Assembly: GCF_000385925.1 (NCBI RefSeq)
Contig: NC_021175.1
Coordinates: 937,501 to 1,001,500, forward strand
Direction: 5' to 3'
Origin: Streptococcus cristatus AS 1.3089
GTDB lineage: Bacteria; Bacillota; Bacilli; Lactobacillales; Streptococcaceae
Length of the DNA stretch: 64,000 nucleotides
How positions within the stretch are numbered: position 1 is the first letter of the stretch; the number at the start of each line of letters is the position of its first letter. The position numbers and the translations under genes are program-made. The notes below the pieces were generated by a model. That model was not told the origin of the DNA. It was given only the letters and a program-made list of their open reading frames with translations, and made no database searches. Of this stretch, positions 46,692 to 55,520 are shown one piece after another.

Positions 46692-48340
46692 TTTTCTACT
46701 CCTTCTGGTTTTACCATTTTGTACAAAGCATAAGCTCCGTCTAGATTTTTCACTGCAAATCCTGCTTGTTTTAAGATTCGCTCGGCAATATAGCTGCGCA
46801 AACCGCTGTGACAGCTTACGATATATTCTGCTTCTTTATCCAGCTCAGTCAAGCGTTCTCTGAGTTCATTTAGAGGAATATGGACTGTCTTGTCCTCCTT
46901 CAGGCGTCCTTGATTAAACTCATTAAGTGTCCGGACATCTAAAAAGACTTTCCCGCTTGCTAACTCGTCTTCCAGCTGGTGCCATTGGATATTTTCACTC
47001 AAGCCTTCTGCTAGATTCATCGCTGCATAGCCCAGCATATTGACTGGATCCTTGGCTGAACCAAAAGGTGGTGCATAGGTAAACTCCAGCTCTGGCAAAT
47101 CAAAAATCGTCAGATTTCCTTTAATAGCCGTCGCCAGGATATCAATCCGCTTGTCAACGCCTTTTTTACCAACACCTTGAGCACCATAGATTTTTCCAGT
47201 TTTTGGCTCAAAGAGCAATTTCAAGGTCAAGTCAGTCGCACCTGGATAGTAGCCCGCATGATCCTTACCGCTGACATGAATCACTTGGTAAGGAAGCTGA
47301 TTTCGCTGAAGGAAACGCTCGTTCAGACCTGTTAAAGCTGCTGTCATGTCAAAGACACGCACAATAGCCGTGCCAATGCTTCCCTTATTCTTCCGCTCCA
47401 AGCCAGCAATCACATCTGCTACCTGACGGCCTTGACGATTAGCAGGTGAGGCTAAGGCAATCAGAGCATCTTCACCAGTAATTTCCTGCTTGACAAGGAT
47501 GGCGTCTCCGACTGCAAAAATATCTTTCTGGCTCGTCTCATAATGCTCATCAACTAAGATGCCCCCACGAAGACCTGTCTCAATGCCTGCTACCTTGGCC
47601 AAGCTATTTTCAGGTTGGACCCCGACAGAGAGAATAGTCACATCTGAAGCTAATTTTTGACCATCTTCCAAGACGATCACTTTGCCCTTTTCTTCGAAGC
47701 GATTAGCCGACTGGGAAGTGATGACTTTCACTCCCTTATCGGCTAATTCCGCTTGGACAAAAGCTGCCATTTCCTCATCCAGTGGAGGCAAGACATGCGG
47801 TGCCTTTTCTACGATTGTCACATTCAGGCCACGCTTACGCAGATTTTCAGCCGTTTCTAGGCCGATAAATCCAGCACCGATGACCACAGCCTCTTGTGGC
47901 TCTTCATCCAAGGCTAACATGATCTGATCCAAGTCTGGAACATTGCGTAAAGTGAAGACATTAGTTGCTTCTGAAAGTCCTTCAATCTCAGGAATAAAAG
48001 GCTTCGCCCCAGGTGAAAGAATCAGCTTGTCATACTGCTCTGTGAACTCTGAACCATCATGAGCCACCGTCACCGTGTGCTCTTCAGGCGAAATTTTCAC
48101 CACCTCATGAAAAGGTCGCACATCCAAGTTAAAGCGTGCCTTGAGACTTTCAGGTGTTTGAACCAAGAGAGCTTCTCGCTCAGCAATTTCACCAGAAATA
48201 TAATAAGGCAGGCCGCAGTTCGCAAAAGATACAAAAGGACCTTTTTCCAAAATTACAATTTCAGCATCTTCCACCAGCCGTCTTAAACGTGTTGCTGCAG
48301 ACATACCGCCTGCAACTCCACCAACGATAATAATTTTCAT
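46688..48340 (-). CDS. CoA-disulfide/persulfide reductase with C-terminal rhodanese domain
   Basis: 550 residues. The N-terminal flavoprotein has IIVGGVAGGMSAATRLRRL, the redox cysteine in SFANCGLPYYISGEI (Cys42) and an NAD(P)H-binding VVIGAGFIGLETAENL; a dimerisation domain follows and residues about 455-550 form a rhodanese with YIVSCHSGLRSYIAERIL. This fusion (CoADR-RHD, Npsr, CoAPR) reduces CoA persulfide or disulfide with NAD(P)H. It sits between two stand-alone rhodaneses and downstream of a CstR-type operator, so persulfide detoxification or sulfur handling is the likely job. Confidence 0.9.
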   Translation of the reverse strand: MKIIIVGGVAGGMSAATRLRRLVEDAEIVILEKGPFVSFANCGLPYYISGEIAEREALLVQTPESLKARFNLDVRPFHEVVKISPEEHTVTVAHDGSEFTEQYDKLILSPGAKPFIPEIEGLSEATNVFTLRNVPDLDQIMLALDEEPQEAVVIGAGFIGLETAENLRKRGLNVTIVEKAPHVLPPLDEEMAAFVQAELADKGVKVITSQSANRFEEKGKVIVLEDGQKLASDVTILSVGVQPENSLAKVAGIETGLRGGILVDEHYETSQKDIFAVGDAILVKQEITGEDALIALASPANRQGRQVADVIAGLERKNKGSIGTAIVRVFDMTAALTGLNERFLQRNQLPYQVIHVSGKDHAGYYPGATDLTLKLLFEPKTGKIYGAQGVGKKGVDKRIDILATAIKGNLTIFDLPELEFTYAPPFGSAKDPVNMLGYAAMNLAEGLSENIQWHQLEDELASGKVFLDVRTLNEFNQGRLKEDKTVHIPLNELRERLTELDKEAEYIVSCHSGLRSYIAERILKQAGFAVKNLDGAYALYKMVKPEGVEK

Positions 48341-48353
48341 TGTTTAACCCCTT

Positions 48354-48662
48354 CTACTTAATGGTTTTCCCTGTCCAAGCGCTCATACCACCGCAGACAT
48401 TGACAACATCATAGCCCTTTTTCTTCAGCTTTTTCGCTGCCATCTTGCTCCGCACGCCTGAATGGCAAATAACGTAAATCGTCTCCTTTTTAGCTGGAGC
48501 AAATTGACCAATTTGGCTCAAAGGAACATTCTGGGCCTCTTTGATATGCCCTCTACGAAATTCGGATGGTGTCCGTACATCAATTAGTTGGATATTGGAC
48601 TTCAATCGCTTCTCCAACTCATCCGTTGAAATACTATCTATCTTTGTAAAAAAATGAAACAT
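48354..48662 (-). CDS. Single-domain rhodanese, first gene of the persulfide operon
   Basis: 102 residues with LIDVRTPSEFRRGHIKEAQNVPLS and active-site loop VICHSGVRSKMAAKKL (CHSGVRS). GGAG precedes the start. It is preceded by the operator-containing promoter at 48676-48721 and followed after 13 bp by the CoA-persulfide reductase gene. Sulfurtransferase acting on reactive sulfur species; precise donor and acceptor unknown. Confidence 0.9.
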   Translation of the reverse strand: MFHFFTKIDSISTDELEKRLKSNIQLIDVRTPSEFRRGHIKEAQNVPLSQIGQFAPAKKETIYVICHSGVRSKMAAKKLKKKGYDVVNVCGGMSAWTGKTIK

Positions 48663-48675
48663 ATTTTTCTCCTTT

Positions 48676-48721
48676 ATACCCCTATAGGGTATATTAAAAC
48701 ACTAAGAAGAGAAAATGTCAA
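48676..48721 (-). promoter_or_regulatory. Promoter with CstR-type operator
   Basis: TTGACA (48721-48716), 17 bases, TTTAAT (48698-48693), with ATACCCCTATAGGGTAT (48676-48692) directly downstream over the expected start point. The ATACCC-N5-GGGTAT palindrome is the operator form used by CsoR/CstR proteins. It is the only copy I found in the window. Confidence 0.82.
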
Positions 48722-48750
48722 GGAAACGATTTCAAATTTATCTCAAAAAT

Positions 48751-48780
48751 AAAAATCCCAATCTTGAGACAGGGATTTTT
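48751..48780 (-). terminator. Terminator of the L21-Prp-L27 operon
   Basis: AAAAATCCC pairs with GGGATTTTT across a 12-base loop, 12 bases after the rpmA stop. Confidence 0.85.
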
Positions 48781-48792
48781 ATCAATAATGAA

Positions 48793-49086
48793 TTATTTCG
48801 CAATTGGGTAAACTGATACTTGTTTTTTATCGCGACCTTTGCGTTCAAAGCGTACTACGCCTTCAACTTTCGCGAACAATGTATCATCTCCACCGCGGCC
48901 AACGTTAACACCTGGGTAGATGTGAGTACCGCGTTGACGGTAAAGGATAGATCCTCCAGTTACTGTTTGTCCGTCAGCTGCTTTAGCTCCAAGACGTTTT
49001 GCTTGTGAATCACGTCCGTTTGACGTTGAACCTCCACCTTTTTTGTGGGCGAAAAGTTGCAAGTTTGCAAGATTCATTTTTAACAT
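48793..49086 (-). CDS. rpmA: Ribosomal protein bL27
   Basis: 97 residues. After the N-terminal extension [20 protein letters not shown], the rest ([30 protein letters not shown]) is canonical L27. Firmicute L27 is made with this extension and cut after LQLFA by the protease Prp, encoded immediately upstream, to expose the HKKG end that reaches the peptidyl-transferase centre. Confidence 0.97.
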   Translation of the reverse strand: MLKMNLANLQLFAHKKGGGSTSNGRDSQAKRLGAKAADGQTVTGGSILYRQRGTHIYPGVNVGRGGDDTLFAKVEGVVRFERKGRDKKQVSVYPIAK

Positions 49087-49103
49087 AGTGTTTTTCCTCC
49101 GTG

Positions 49104-49463
<360 letters not shown>

Positions 49464-49778
49464 TTAAGCGTTGATTGCGTTAATGACAACTTTAGTGTAA
49501 GGTTGACGGTGACCTTGTTTGCGGTGGCTACCTTTTTTAGGTTTGTACTTGTAAGTAACAACTTTCTTTTGTTTTCCTTGTTTTTCAACAGTTCCAACTA
49601 CAGTAGCTCCAGCAACAAGTGGAGTTCCGACAACAGTTTTATCACCACCAACAAGAACAACTTCGTTAAAAGTCACTTCTTGACCAGCTTCAACATCCAA
49701 TTTTTCAACGTAGATAGCTTGACCAACTTCAACTTTAACTTGTTTTCCGCCAGTTTTAACGATTGCGTATGTGCTCAT
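49464..49778 (-). CDS. rplU: Ribosomal protein bL21
   Basis: 104 residues: [28 protein letters not shown] at the start and [21 protein letters not shown] near the end. First gene of the L21-Prp-L27 operon, preceded by a structured leader. Confidence 0.97.
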   Translation of the reverse strand: MSTYAIVKTGGKQVKVEVGQAIYVEKLDVEAGQEVTFNEVVLVGGDKTVVGTPLVAGATVVGTVEKQGKQKKVVTYKYKPKKGSHRKQGHRQPYTKVVINAINA

Positions 49779-49799
49779 TATGCACCTCCTATGATTTTT

Positions 49800-49916
49800 T
49801 TGGGATTTCCCCGTATTTTTGTGAAGACTCGCCTAGCATCGTGGGACGAACCACTTAATACTCGCTAAATGTGAGCTACGATGTTCGAGCGGTTGCACAG
49901 GCTGTGCATAGTCAAC
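49800..49916 (-). promoter_or_regulatory. L21 leader RNA
   Basis: The transcribed leader between the promoter and rplU can form several stems (for example TGCACAGCCTGTGCA and a GTGGTTCGTCCCAC stem). L21 leaders of this position and size are a known cis-regulatory RNA in Firmicutes, probably for autogenous control. Assignment is by position and foldability. Confidence 0.6.
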
Positions 49917-49922
49917 ATTCTT

Positions 49923-49951
49923 AGTATAGCACTTCTACTAACCTTTGGCAA
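49923..49951 (-). promoter_or_regulatory. Promoter of the L21 operon
   Basis: TTGCCA (49951-49946), 17 bases, TATACT (49928-49923) on the minus strand. Confidence 0.75.
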
Positions 49952-50009
49952 GTGATTTTATTTAATGAAAACGGATTTTCAATTAAATATCCTCATACTT
50001 TACTTCCAT

Positions 50010-50607
50010 TTATTTCAAATATACAATCTGCCCTTCTTGATTGACATGAACATCAATAGCTATCGGAGGCTTCAAATGTTTTTTAGTCTGATCTGGCAAG
50101 ACTTTTATTACTATCTGAAACATTGACTTCTCGCTCTCTCCCATCAACCGTAATAGTGAAGGTAATACGAGAATAGGTAGACTTGCTTCCTCCGGTCTCG
50201 GTATCAACACCAGTCACTAAAGCCGTTTTTAGCTCGGTTGTCTGATTAGTAAAGTAATGATAGCGCCAGATACCATTGGTCATTCGATAGCCCGCATAGA
50301 AGGGAATTGCAATGAAAATAATAGGTAGGCCAAACACAAGACTTAAAATACTTTTGACACGTCCATTCGTAGATATATTATAATTCCAAGAGTTTCTGAA
50401 AGCTCCCTTCCAAGAACCGGCTCGAACTTTATTTTTATAAAATTCAAATAGGATTAACCCCAAAAATCCTATGATAACCAAAAAGTGAATACCAAGTCCT
50501 AATAAATAAGTCCAACTGGGCATTCCAAACAGCAAAGCATTATCTTGTCCATCTTTCCAAGACAATGCTCCCATGAGTCCACTCAAAAAGGAATCCCATT
50601 CGTTCAT
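50010..50607 (-). pseudogene. Membrane protein (DUF3592-like), frameshifted near the end
   Basis: The first 174 codons from 50607 encode two to three transmembrane segments (about 28-53 and 85-106) followed by a small beta domain (ALVTGVDTETGGSKSTYSRITFTITVDGRE). The frame then hits a stop at 50083, but from about 50110 the next frame continues VLPDQTKKHLKPPIAIDVHV to a stop at 50010, a natural C-terminus. Removing one A from the AAAA before GTCTTGCC joins them. A real frameshift or a sequence error. Function unknown. Confidence 0.65.
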
Positions 50608-50681
50608 AAATATCCCCTTTTATCTACATCATCAATAGATAGTTTTCCAGATTCATTCGGTAGAAAGCTACTTCTAAGCTC

Positions 50682-51896
50682 CTATAACAACCCCTCAATC
50701 AGCTCGTCAACTTCATCAGTCTCTGCCTGTGGTCTGATTTCAGTGATCATGATGCCTGCAACAGCGCGTTCTACCAATCTTTCAACATCTAAGCGAGCTT
50801 CATACTGCTCAGCATTCTTGATTTTTGGATTGGTTTTAGGCCGATCTGGCGCAAAAATAGTACAGCAGTCTTCAAATGGCTGGATAGAGATTTGGAAAGT
50901 ATCAATTTTTTCTGCAATCTCAATGATTTCCAGCTTATCCATAGTCACAACAGGACGGATAACCGGTGTATTGGTCACGGCGTTAATAGCCTGCATACTC
51001 TCGATGGTTTGACTTGCCACTTGACCAAGACTTTCTCCATTGATGATGACTTGCCCGCCCCGTTCCTCTCGAATCCGATCCGTAATACGCATCATAAAGC
51101 GACGAGTCAGTGTCATCAGGTAAGCTTCTGGAGCCTTAGCTTTAATCTCCTCCTGAATCTCCGTAAAAGGAACTTCGATAAACTGGATATTGCCACCAAA
51201 CTTGGTCAGTTTTCGCGTCAAATCTTGAGCTTTTTTCAACGCGCCTGGACTGGTGTAAGGCGGACTAGCAAAGTGAACCGCCTCGATATCCACACCGCGC
51301 TTGAGAGCCAGATAGCCAGCCACCGGTGAGTCAATCCCACCAGACAGCATAAGCATGCCTTTTCCTGAAGTGCCAACTGGCAGTCCCCCAGCACCACGAA
51401 TGGTCTCATAAGAGATATAAGCCGCTTCTTCACGAATTTCGACACGTAGGTCAATATCTGGCGCTTTCATCTTGACCTGAACATTTGGAATGGCCTCAAA
51501 AACAGCATCCCCCAATGTCTGATTGAGCTCGCGGCTATCCAATTCAAAGCTGTGATCACTGCGTTTGCTGGAAATCTTAAAGGTCATACCTTCTTGATAA
51601 ACTTCCTTCATGATGGTTTGGACAGCTTCGATTAGAGCTGGTACAGACTTTTCGATTTTATAAGACGGCGAGAAATTCTGAATCCCAAAAATCTGCTTGA
51701 GCGACTCAGCAACAGGCTGATAGTCTGTTCCATGCAGATAGACATGGGTCCGGTCACGGTCAGCCTTGACATGGACCTGCGGATAGACTGACAAGACAGC
51801 TTGGATATTGCGTTTGAGTTTGTTGATAAAGCGCATGCGGTTCTTGCCCTTAGTAGACAGCTCACCGTAGCGCACCATAATTTCTGAATATTGCAT
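50682..51896 (-). CDS. thiI: tRNA 4-thiouridine synthase / sulfurtransferase ThiI
   Basis: 404 residues: N-terminal ferredoxin-like and THUMP domains (to about 165) and an adenylating PP-loop domain with [21 protein letters not shown]. The C-terminal rhodanese domain of the E. coli protein is absent, as usual in Firmicutes. It activates U8 of tRNA with ATP and adds sulfur delivered by the cysteine desulfurase whose gene lies 8 bp upstream. It may also serve thiamine thiazole synthesis. Confidence 0.95.
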   Translation of the reverse strand: MQYSEIMVRYGELSTKGKNRMRFINKLKRNIQAVLSVYPQVHVKADRDRTHVYLHGTDYQPVAESLKQIFGIQNFSPSYKIEKSVPALIEAVQTIMKEVYQEGMTFKISSKRSDHSFELDSRELNQTLGDAVFEAIPNVQVKMKAPDIDLRVEIREEAAYISYETIRGAGGLPVGTSGKGMLMLSGGIDSPVAGYLALKRGVDIEAVHFASPPYTSPGALKKAQDLTRKLTKFGGNIQFIEVPFTEIQEEIKAKAPEAYLMTLTRRFMMRITDRIREERGGQVIINGESLGQVASQTIESMQAINAVTNTPVIRPVVTMDKLEIIEIAEKIDTFQISIQPFEDCCTIFAPDRPKTNPKIKNAEQYEARLDVERLVERAVAGIMITEIRPQAETDEVDELIEGLL

Positions 51897-51904
51897 TGTT
51901 TACC

Positions 51905-53041
51905 TTACTTTTCTGGTTTTTCGTAAATGATTTTAAAGGTCGTTAAAAATTGCTCTATCTGGCTCATATCATTATCAGCATCCAAACTGATACGGACAGC
52001 GGTCTGAGCGAGAAACTTTTCGACGCCCATAGCAATCAGGGTCCCTGCTGGCTTACCAGCCTTGGAAGAGCAAGCGCTGGTCGTCGAGATATAAATCTCA
52101 TAGTCTTCAAAGGCATGGACGACAACTTCACCTCGTACTCCCTTGATACCAAAGGTCAGGATATGAGGCGCAAAATCTTCCATGTCTGAGAAAATCACCA
52201 CATCTGGATACTTCTGTAGCTCTTCAAGAATAATCGCCTTCATCTGAGCCGTCCGCTGGGCAAATACTTCTTGCTTTTCCATGGACAAACGCAGAGCCTT
52301 GGCCGTGGCTGCGATGCCGGCGAGATTTTCCGTTGTGGAGCGCTTATCCGACTCCTGACCACCACCAGTCAAAAGCGGACTAATTTTCTTGCCAGACTTG
52401 ATATAGACAAATCCTACGCCCCGAAGGCCGTGAAATTTGTGACTGGAGAAGGTTGCAAAATCCACGCGATCCGTCAGATAAGCGGCTGTCGGAATCTTCG
52501 TAACAGCCTGCACAGCATCCACATGAAAGGAAATAGTCGGCTTGTCTGCTAGCAGTTCTGATATTTTCTGGATAGGCTGAATACTGCCGATTTCGTTGTT
52601 GACAGCCATGATAGAGACCAGAGTGGTGTCTGGTCGAATCAGCTCTGCCAGCTTATCTACATCAACAAAACCTGCCTTATCAACTGGAGCAAAATCGACT
52701 TCAAATCCCTGATTCTGCAACCAGAGAGCTGATTCTTTAACCGCAGGATGCTCAATGTTGGATACGATAATGTGTTTACCAAAGGGAATCTTTTCAAAAG
52801 CTACTCCCTTAAGCACCCAGTTGTCCCCTTCAGTCCCGCCAGACGTAAAAAAAATCTCCGACGAAGACTTGCCTAAAAGCTCTGCTATTTGCCGACGAGA
52901 AGCTTCTAAGAGACGGGTCGCCTGACTGCCCAAACTATGCAGACTGGAAGGATTTCCCCAGATTTTAGAAGCCACTTCTGTGTAGGTAGCCAGCGCCTCT
53001 GGATAGGGATTGGTCGTCGCTGAATTATCTAAATAAATCAT
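51905..53041 (-). CDS. Cysteine desulfurase partnered with ThiI
   Basis: 378 residues, family start MIYLDNSATTNPYPEALATY; PLP lysine in TFSSHKFHGLRGVGF, catalytic cysteine in ISTTSACSSKAGKPAG. The order desulfurase-thiI with 8 bp between them is conserved in Gram-positives (NifZ/IscS-like), where the desulfurase supplies persulfide to ThiI. It is a paralogue of 27675-28787. Confidence 0.93.
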   Translation of the reverse strand: MIYLDNSATTNPYPEALATYTEVASKIWGNPSSLHSLGSQATRLLEASRRQIAELLGKSSSEIFFTSGGTEGDNWVLKGVAFEKIPFGKHIIVSNIEHPAVKESALWLQNQGFEVDFAPVDKAGFVDVDKLAELIRPDTTLVSIMAVNNEIGSIQPIQKISELLADKPTISFHVDAVQAVTKIPTAAYLTDRVDFATFSSHKFHGLRGVGFVYIKSGKKISPLLTGGGQESDKRSTTENLAGIAATAKALRLSMEKQEVFAQRTAQMKAIILEELQKYPDVVIFSDMEDFAPHILTFGIKGVRGEVVVHAFEDYEIYISTTSACSSKAGKPAGTLIAMGVEKFLAQTAVRISLDADNDMSQIEQFLTTFKIIYEKPEK

Positions 53042-53108
53042 CTTTTTCCTCTGTTTTTATCAGTAAAAATCAATACTCCTATTGTAACACGAAACGAGGA
53101 TAGGAACA

Positions 53109-53153
53109 AGAAAAGGGCGCAGTTCCTACCTGATAAATTTAGGAACCGGCCCT
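53109..53153 (-). terminator. Terminator hairpin of the lost regulator gene
   Basis: GGGC..AGTTCCTA pairs with TAGGAACCGGCCC, followed by TTTTTC on the minus strand. It belongs to the truncated PPDK-regulator gene next to it, not to the desulfurase, which begins downstream of it. Confidence 0.65.
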
Positions 53154-53161
53154 GAAGACGA

Positions 53162-53275
53162 TTACTTCGCCTCACCAATCATATCTAACTTTTTTAAATA
53201 ATCTTCAATCAGGAAAGCTGTCTCTTCAATGGATTCATCTGTAATATTTATGACCTCCGTCTGATATTTTCTAAA
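53162..53275 (-). pseudogene. C-terminal remnant of a PPDK regulatory protein (PDRP/DUF299)
   Basis: The minus strand reads [20 protein letters not shown], then [18 protein letters not shown] and stop. This is the C-terminal pattern of the bifunctional kinase/phosphorylase that regulates pyruvate phosphate dikinase (compare VIDVTNKAIEETA in family members). No start or P-loop part is present. It abuts a PPDK remnant on the other strand. Confidence 0.65.
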
Positions 53276-53632
53276 GACTTCTTCAGCTTTGGAACCAATG
53301 ACTTGACCCAGATGACTTTTGGCTTTTCAAGGGATGATATCGGAAAATTCCTCAATGATTATAAAGAGAAAAAGTTGCTCACTCAGGATCCTTTCCAAAG
53401 CCTTGATCAAGAAGGTGTCGGCCAATTGATGAAATTGGCCATTGAAAAAGCTCGCCAAATAGAGCCAAACCTGTCCATCGGAGTTTGTGGTGAAGTTGGC
53501 GGTGATCCGGCTTCCATTCCTTTCTTACAAGAAATCGGTGTCACTTATGTCTCCTGCTCTCCTTATCGAGTCCCAGCTGCTCGGCTTGCCGTGGCTCAAG
53601 CTGCCCTTAACTCTGAAAGGACACCAAAATAG
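53264..53632 (+). pseudogene. ppdK: C-terminal remnant of pyruvate phosphate dikinase
   Basis: Reads [20 protein letters not shown], a long middle part, then [20 protein letters not shown] and [18 protein letters not shown], the last 110 or so residues of PPDK, including the catalytic cysteine (Cys in GVCGE). The other roughly 760 residues are absent and the frame has no ribosome-binding site; an internal ATG at 53303 gives an open frame but not a functional enzyme. PPDK interconverts pyruvate and PEP for gluconeogenesis. Confidence 0.88.
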
Positions 53633-53652
53633 CTCTAACATTTTGATAAAAC

Positions 53653-53695
53653 TAACAGCTCTAAGAGGCTTATCTCTCCGCCTTTTAGAGCTGTT
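53653..53695 (+). terminator. Terminator after the PPDK remnant
   Basis: AACAGCTCTAA pairs with TTAGAGCTGTT around a 21-base loop; T-rich sequence follows. Confidence 0.55.
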
Positions 53696-53803
53696 GTTAT
53701 TTATCTTTTGTGTACGTTTTCATTTAAAAAATTCAGATTTTTGGAAGACTTTTCTAAATAAAAGACGTATAATAAATTAAGAACGAAAAGGAGCGACTTT
53801 TAC

Positions 53804-54223
53804 ATGGAAAACTATTCTCGCAGAGAAAAAAATAACAGCACTTCAAATCGAAAACCGACAAGTCAGCATATTAAAACGGGCTTTTCCGCCCTACAAAAGA
53901 CTATTGCTACAATTGCCAGTCTTCTTTCAATCGTCATTGCTTGCTTTACCATCATGAACCTTATGAACAACAATGACTCAAAATCAAAAACTGATACAGG
54001 TAGCTCGACAACGACTACTACCATTATCAAGGAAGTAGAAAAGGAATCGACATCTGTTAGCTCGACTCCAACAGAAACCTCTGCTGCTACTGAGACCGAA
54101 ACACCATCAAGCTCCTCAAGCGCAGAAACGAATACGAGCCATACAACTACTTCCACTGACAGCAGTTCGACAAGTCAGGACCAACATACAACAACAGAGT
54201 CCAGCACTCAAGCATCCAACTAA
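53804..54223 (+). CDS. Small membrane-anchored Ser/Thr-rich protein (DUF6556-like)
   Basis: 139 residues: a polar N-terminus with Arg and Lys, one transmembrane helix (TIATIASLLSIVIACFTIMN, about 33-52), then an outside tail of about 85 residues made largely of Ser, Thr, Glu and Ala (STTTTTIIKEVEKES, SSSSSAETNTSHTTTSTDSS). No enzymatic domain and no LPXTG. It resembles small streptococcal proteins grouped as DUF6556 by memory. A TATAAT (53768-53773) and AAGGAG precede it. Role unknown; the tail could be glycosylated. Confidence 0.75.
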   Translation: MENYSRREKNNSTSNRKPTSQHIKTGFSALQKTIATIASLLSIVIACFTIMNLMNNNDSKSKTDTGSSTTTTTIIKEVEKESTSVSSTPTETSAATETETPSSSSSAETNTSHTTTSTDSSSTSQDQHTTTESSTQASN

Positions 54224-54246
54224 AAACTCTATTCAATCTATCCAAG

Positions 54247-54274
54247 AAAGCCTGAATATCACTCAGGCTTTTTT
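54247..54274 (+). terminator. Terminator of the Ser/Thr-rich protein gene
   Basis: AAAGCCTGA pairs with TCAGGCTTT, T run following. Confidence 0.85.
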
Positions 54275-54379
54275 CTATTTCTCTTCTTCTCTTGCTCTTT
54301 GAGAAGAATGATAATTTTCCTAACGTTTTTGTGTCAAGAAAAATACTGCAAGGCAAGAAGCCCCACAGCATTTTCAAAA

Positions 54380-54868
54380 TTATAGTTCCAAAATTTGATA
54401 ATCATAACCCAGATGAGTCAAGAACTTGAAGAGATCTTGGGTCGCAAGGAAAATCGTCTTTTCATTAGTATTGGGATGGAAAGCCATGATATCTTCTGAT
54501 ACAATGTCCTTATCAAAATAAACTAGAATGTCTTTTTCTTCATTATTTAACAAACCAAAAGGTGATACCGTTCCTGCTGGTAGGGTCATTTTCTCAGCCA
54601 AGGAGTCCAATGAGGCCATTCGAATCCGATCGGCTCCCACTTGAACTTTAAAGTCATCCATATCCAATCGTTTCTTGTCATCCATTATGAGCAGATAGTA
54701 CTGAGTTTTCTTTTTATTGGTCAAAAACATGGACTTAGTCCGGACTCCTTCCATTCCTTCAATATAGCTATCTGCCTGCTCTGTCGTAAATACAGGTGGG
54801 TGCTCCACCACATCAAAGGTAATTCCCAACTCTTGCAACTTATTAGCCACTTGTTGATAAGCATCCAT
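54380..54868 (-). CDS. Prolyl-tRNA editing (YbaK/ProX) domain protein, PrdX-like
   Basis: 162 residues of the trans-editing deacylase family: DVVEHPPVFTTEQADSYIEG, TKSMFLTNKKKTQYYLLIM with the conserved lysine, and LPAGTVSPFGLLNNEEKDILVYFDKD. The PrdX/ProXp-ala subgroup hydrolyses Ala-tRNA(Pro) mischarged by prolyl-tRNA synthetase. AGGAGG precedes the ATG. It follows the uracil-DNA glycosylase-like gene by 12 bp. Confidence 0.9.
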   Translation of the reverse strand: MDAYQQVANKLQELGITFDVVEHPPVFTTEQADSYIEGMEGVRTKSMFLTNKKKTQYYLLIMDDKKRLDMDDFKVQVGADRIRMASLDSLAEKMTLPAGTVSPFGLLNNEEKDILVYFDKDIVSEDIMAFHPNTNEKTIFLATQDLFKFLTHLGYDYQILEL

Positions 54869-54880
54869 AGTTTTCCTCCT

Positions 54881-55468
54881 TTATTGATGAATAATCTTTT
54901 GTACCAATGCTTTCAAATCTGGCACCACTTCTGACTCAAACCAAGGATTCTTAGCCATCCAGATTTGATTACGGGGCGATGGGTGTACCAAGGGAAAAAA
55001 GTCTGGCAGGTAGTCTTGATAATGCTGAACCGTCTCGGTCAGTTTGACATTTCCTTTTTGCTGCAGATAATATTTCTGCGCATACTGGCCAATCAAAATA
55101 GTCAGCTCAATATCTGGTAGGAGCTCTAAAATCGGCTGATGCCATTTGTCTGCAAAGCCCTTACGAGGTGGTAAGTCCCCAGACTTACCATGCCCAGGGA
55201 AATAAAAATCCATGGGCAAAACCGCAAAATATCCAGACTGATAGAAAGTTTCCTCATCAACACCCAACCATTCTCTCAGCCGGTCACCACTCTTGTCCTT
55301 CCAGTAAAGCCCTGCCTGCTGGGTTTTCAGCCCCGGCGCTTGACCGACAATGTTAATCCGAGCATTCTCAGGCGCAGCAAAGAGTGGCTTAATGCCCTGC
55401 TCTGTGAAAGTTTGATTCTGTGGGTCAGCTATAATGGCCTTGGTAATATCTTCTATTGTCCGCATCAT
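54881..55468 (-). CDS. Uracil-DNA glycosylase superfamily protein
   Basis: About 195 residues. INIVGQAPGLKTQQAGLYWKD resembles motif A (GQAPG) of the UDG fold, YFAVLPMDFYFPGHGKSGDL lies in the middle and FPLVHPSPRNQIWMAKNPWF is the C-terminal HPSP motif. This streptococcal group is mainly known from genomes; DNA uracil excision is probable, not shown. GGAAGG precedes two adjacent ATGs (55468, 55465); the frame is open to 55507 but without a site. Confidence 0.88.
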   Translation of the reverse strand: MMRTIEDITKAIIADPQNQTFTEQGIKPLFAAPENARINIVGQAPGLKTQQAGLYWKDKSGDRLREWLGVDEETFYQSGYFAVLPMDFYFPGHGKSGDLPPRKGFADKWHQPILELLPDIELTILIGQYAQKYYLQQKGNVKLTETVQHYQDYLPDFFPLVHPSPRNQIWMAKNPWFESEVVPDLKALVQKIIHQ

Positions 55469-55520
55469 ATTTCCTTCCTTGAAAAGAAACTCACCTGGCA
55501 TAGCCAAATGAGTTCTTATC

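Noticed and set aside
53303..53632. A functional 109-residue PEP-binding protein
   Set aside because: It is only the tail of PPDK with no ribosome-binding site and lies at a deletion junction.
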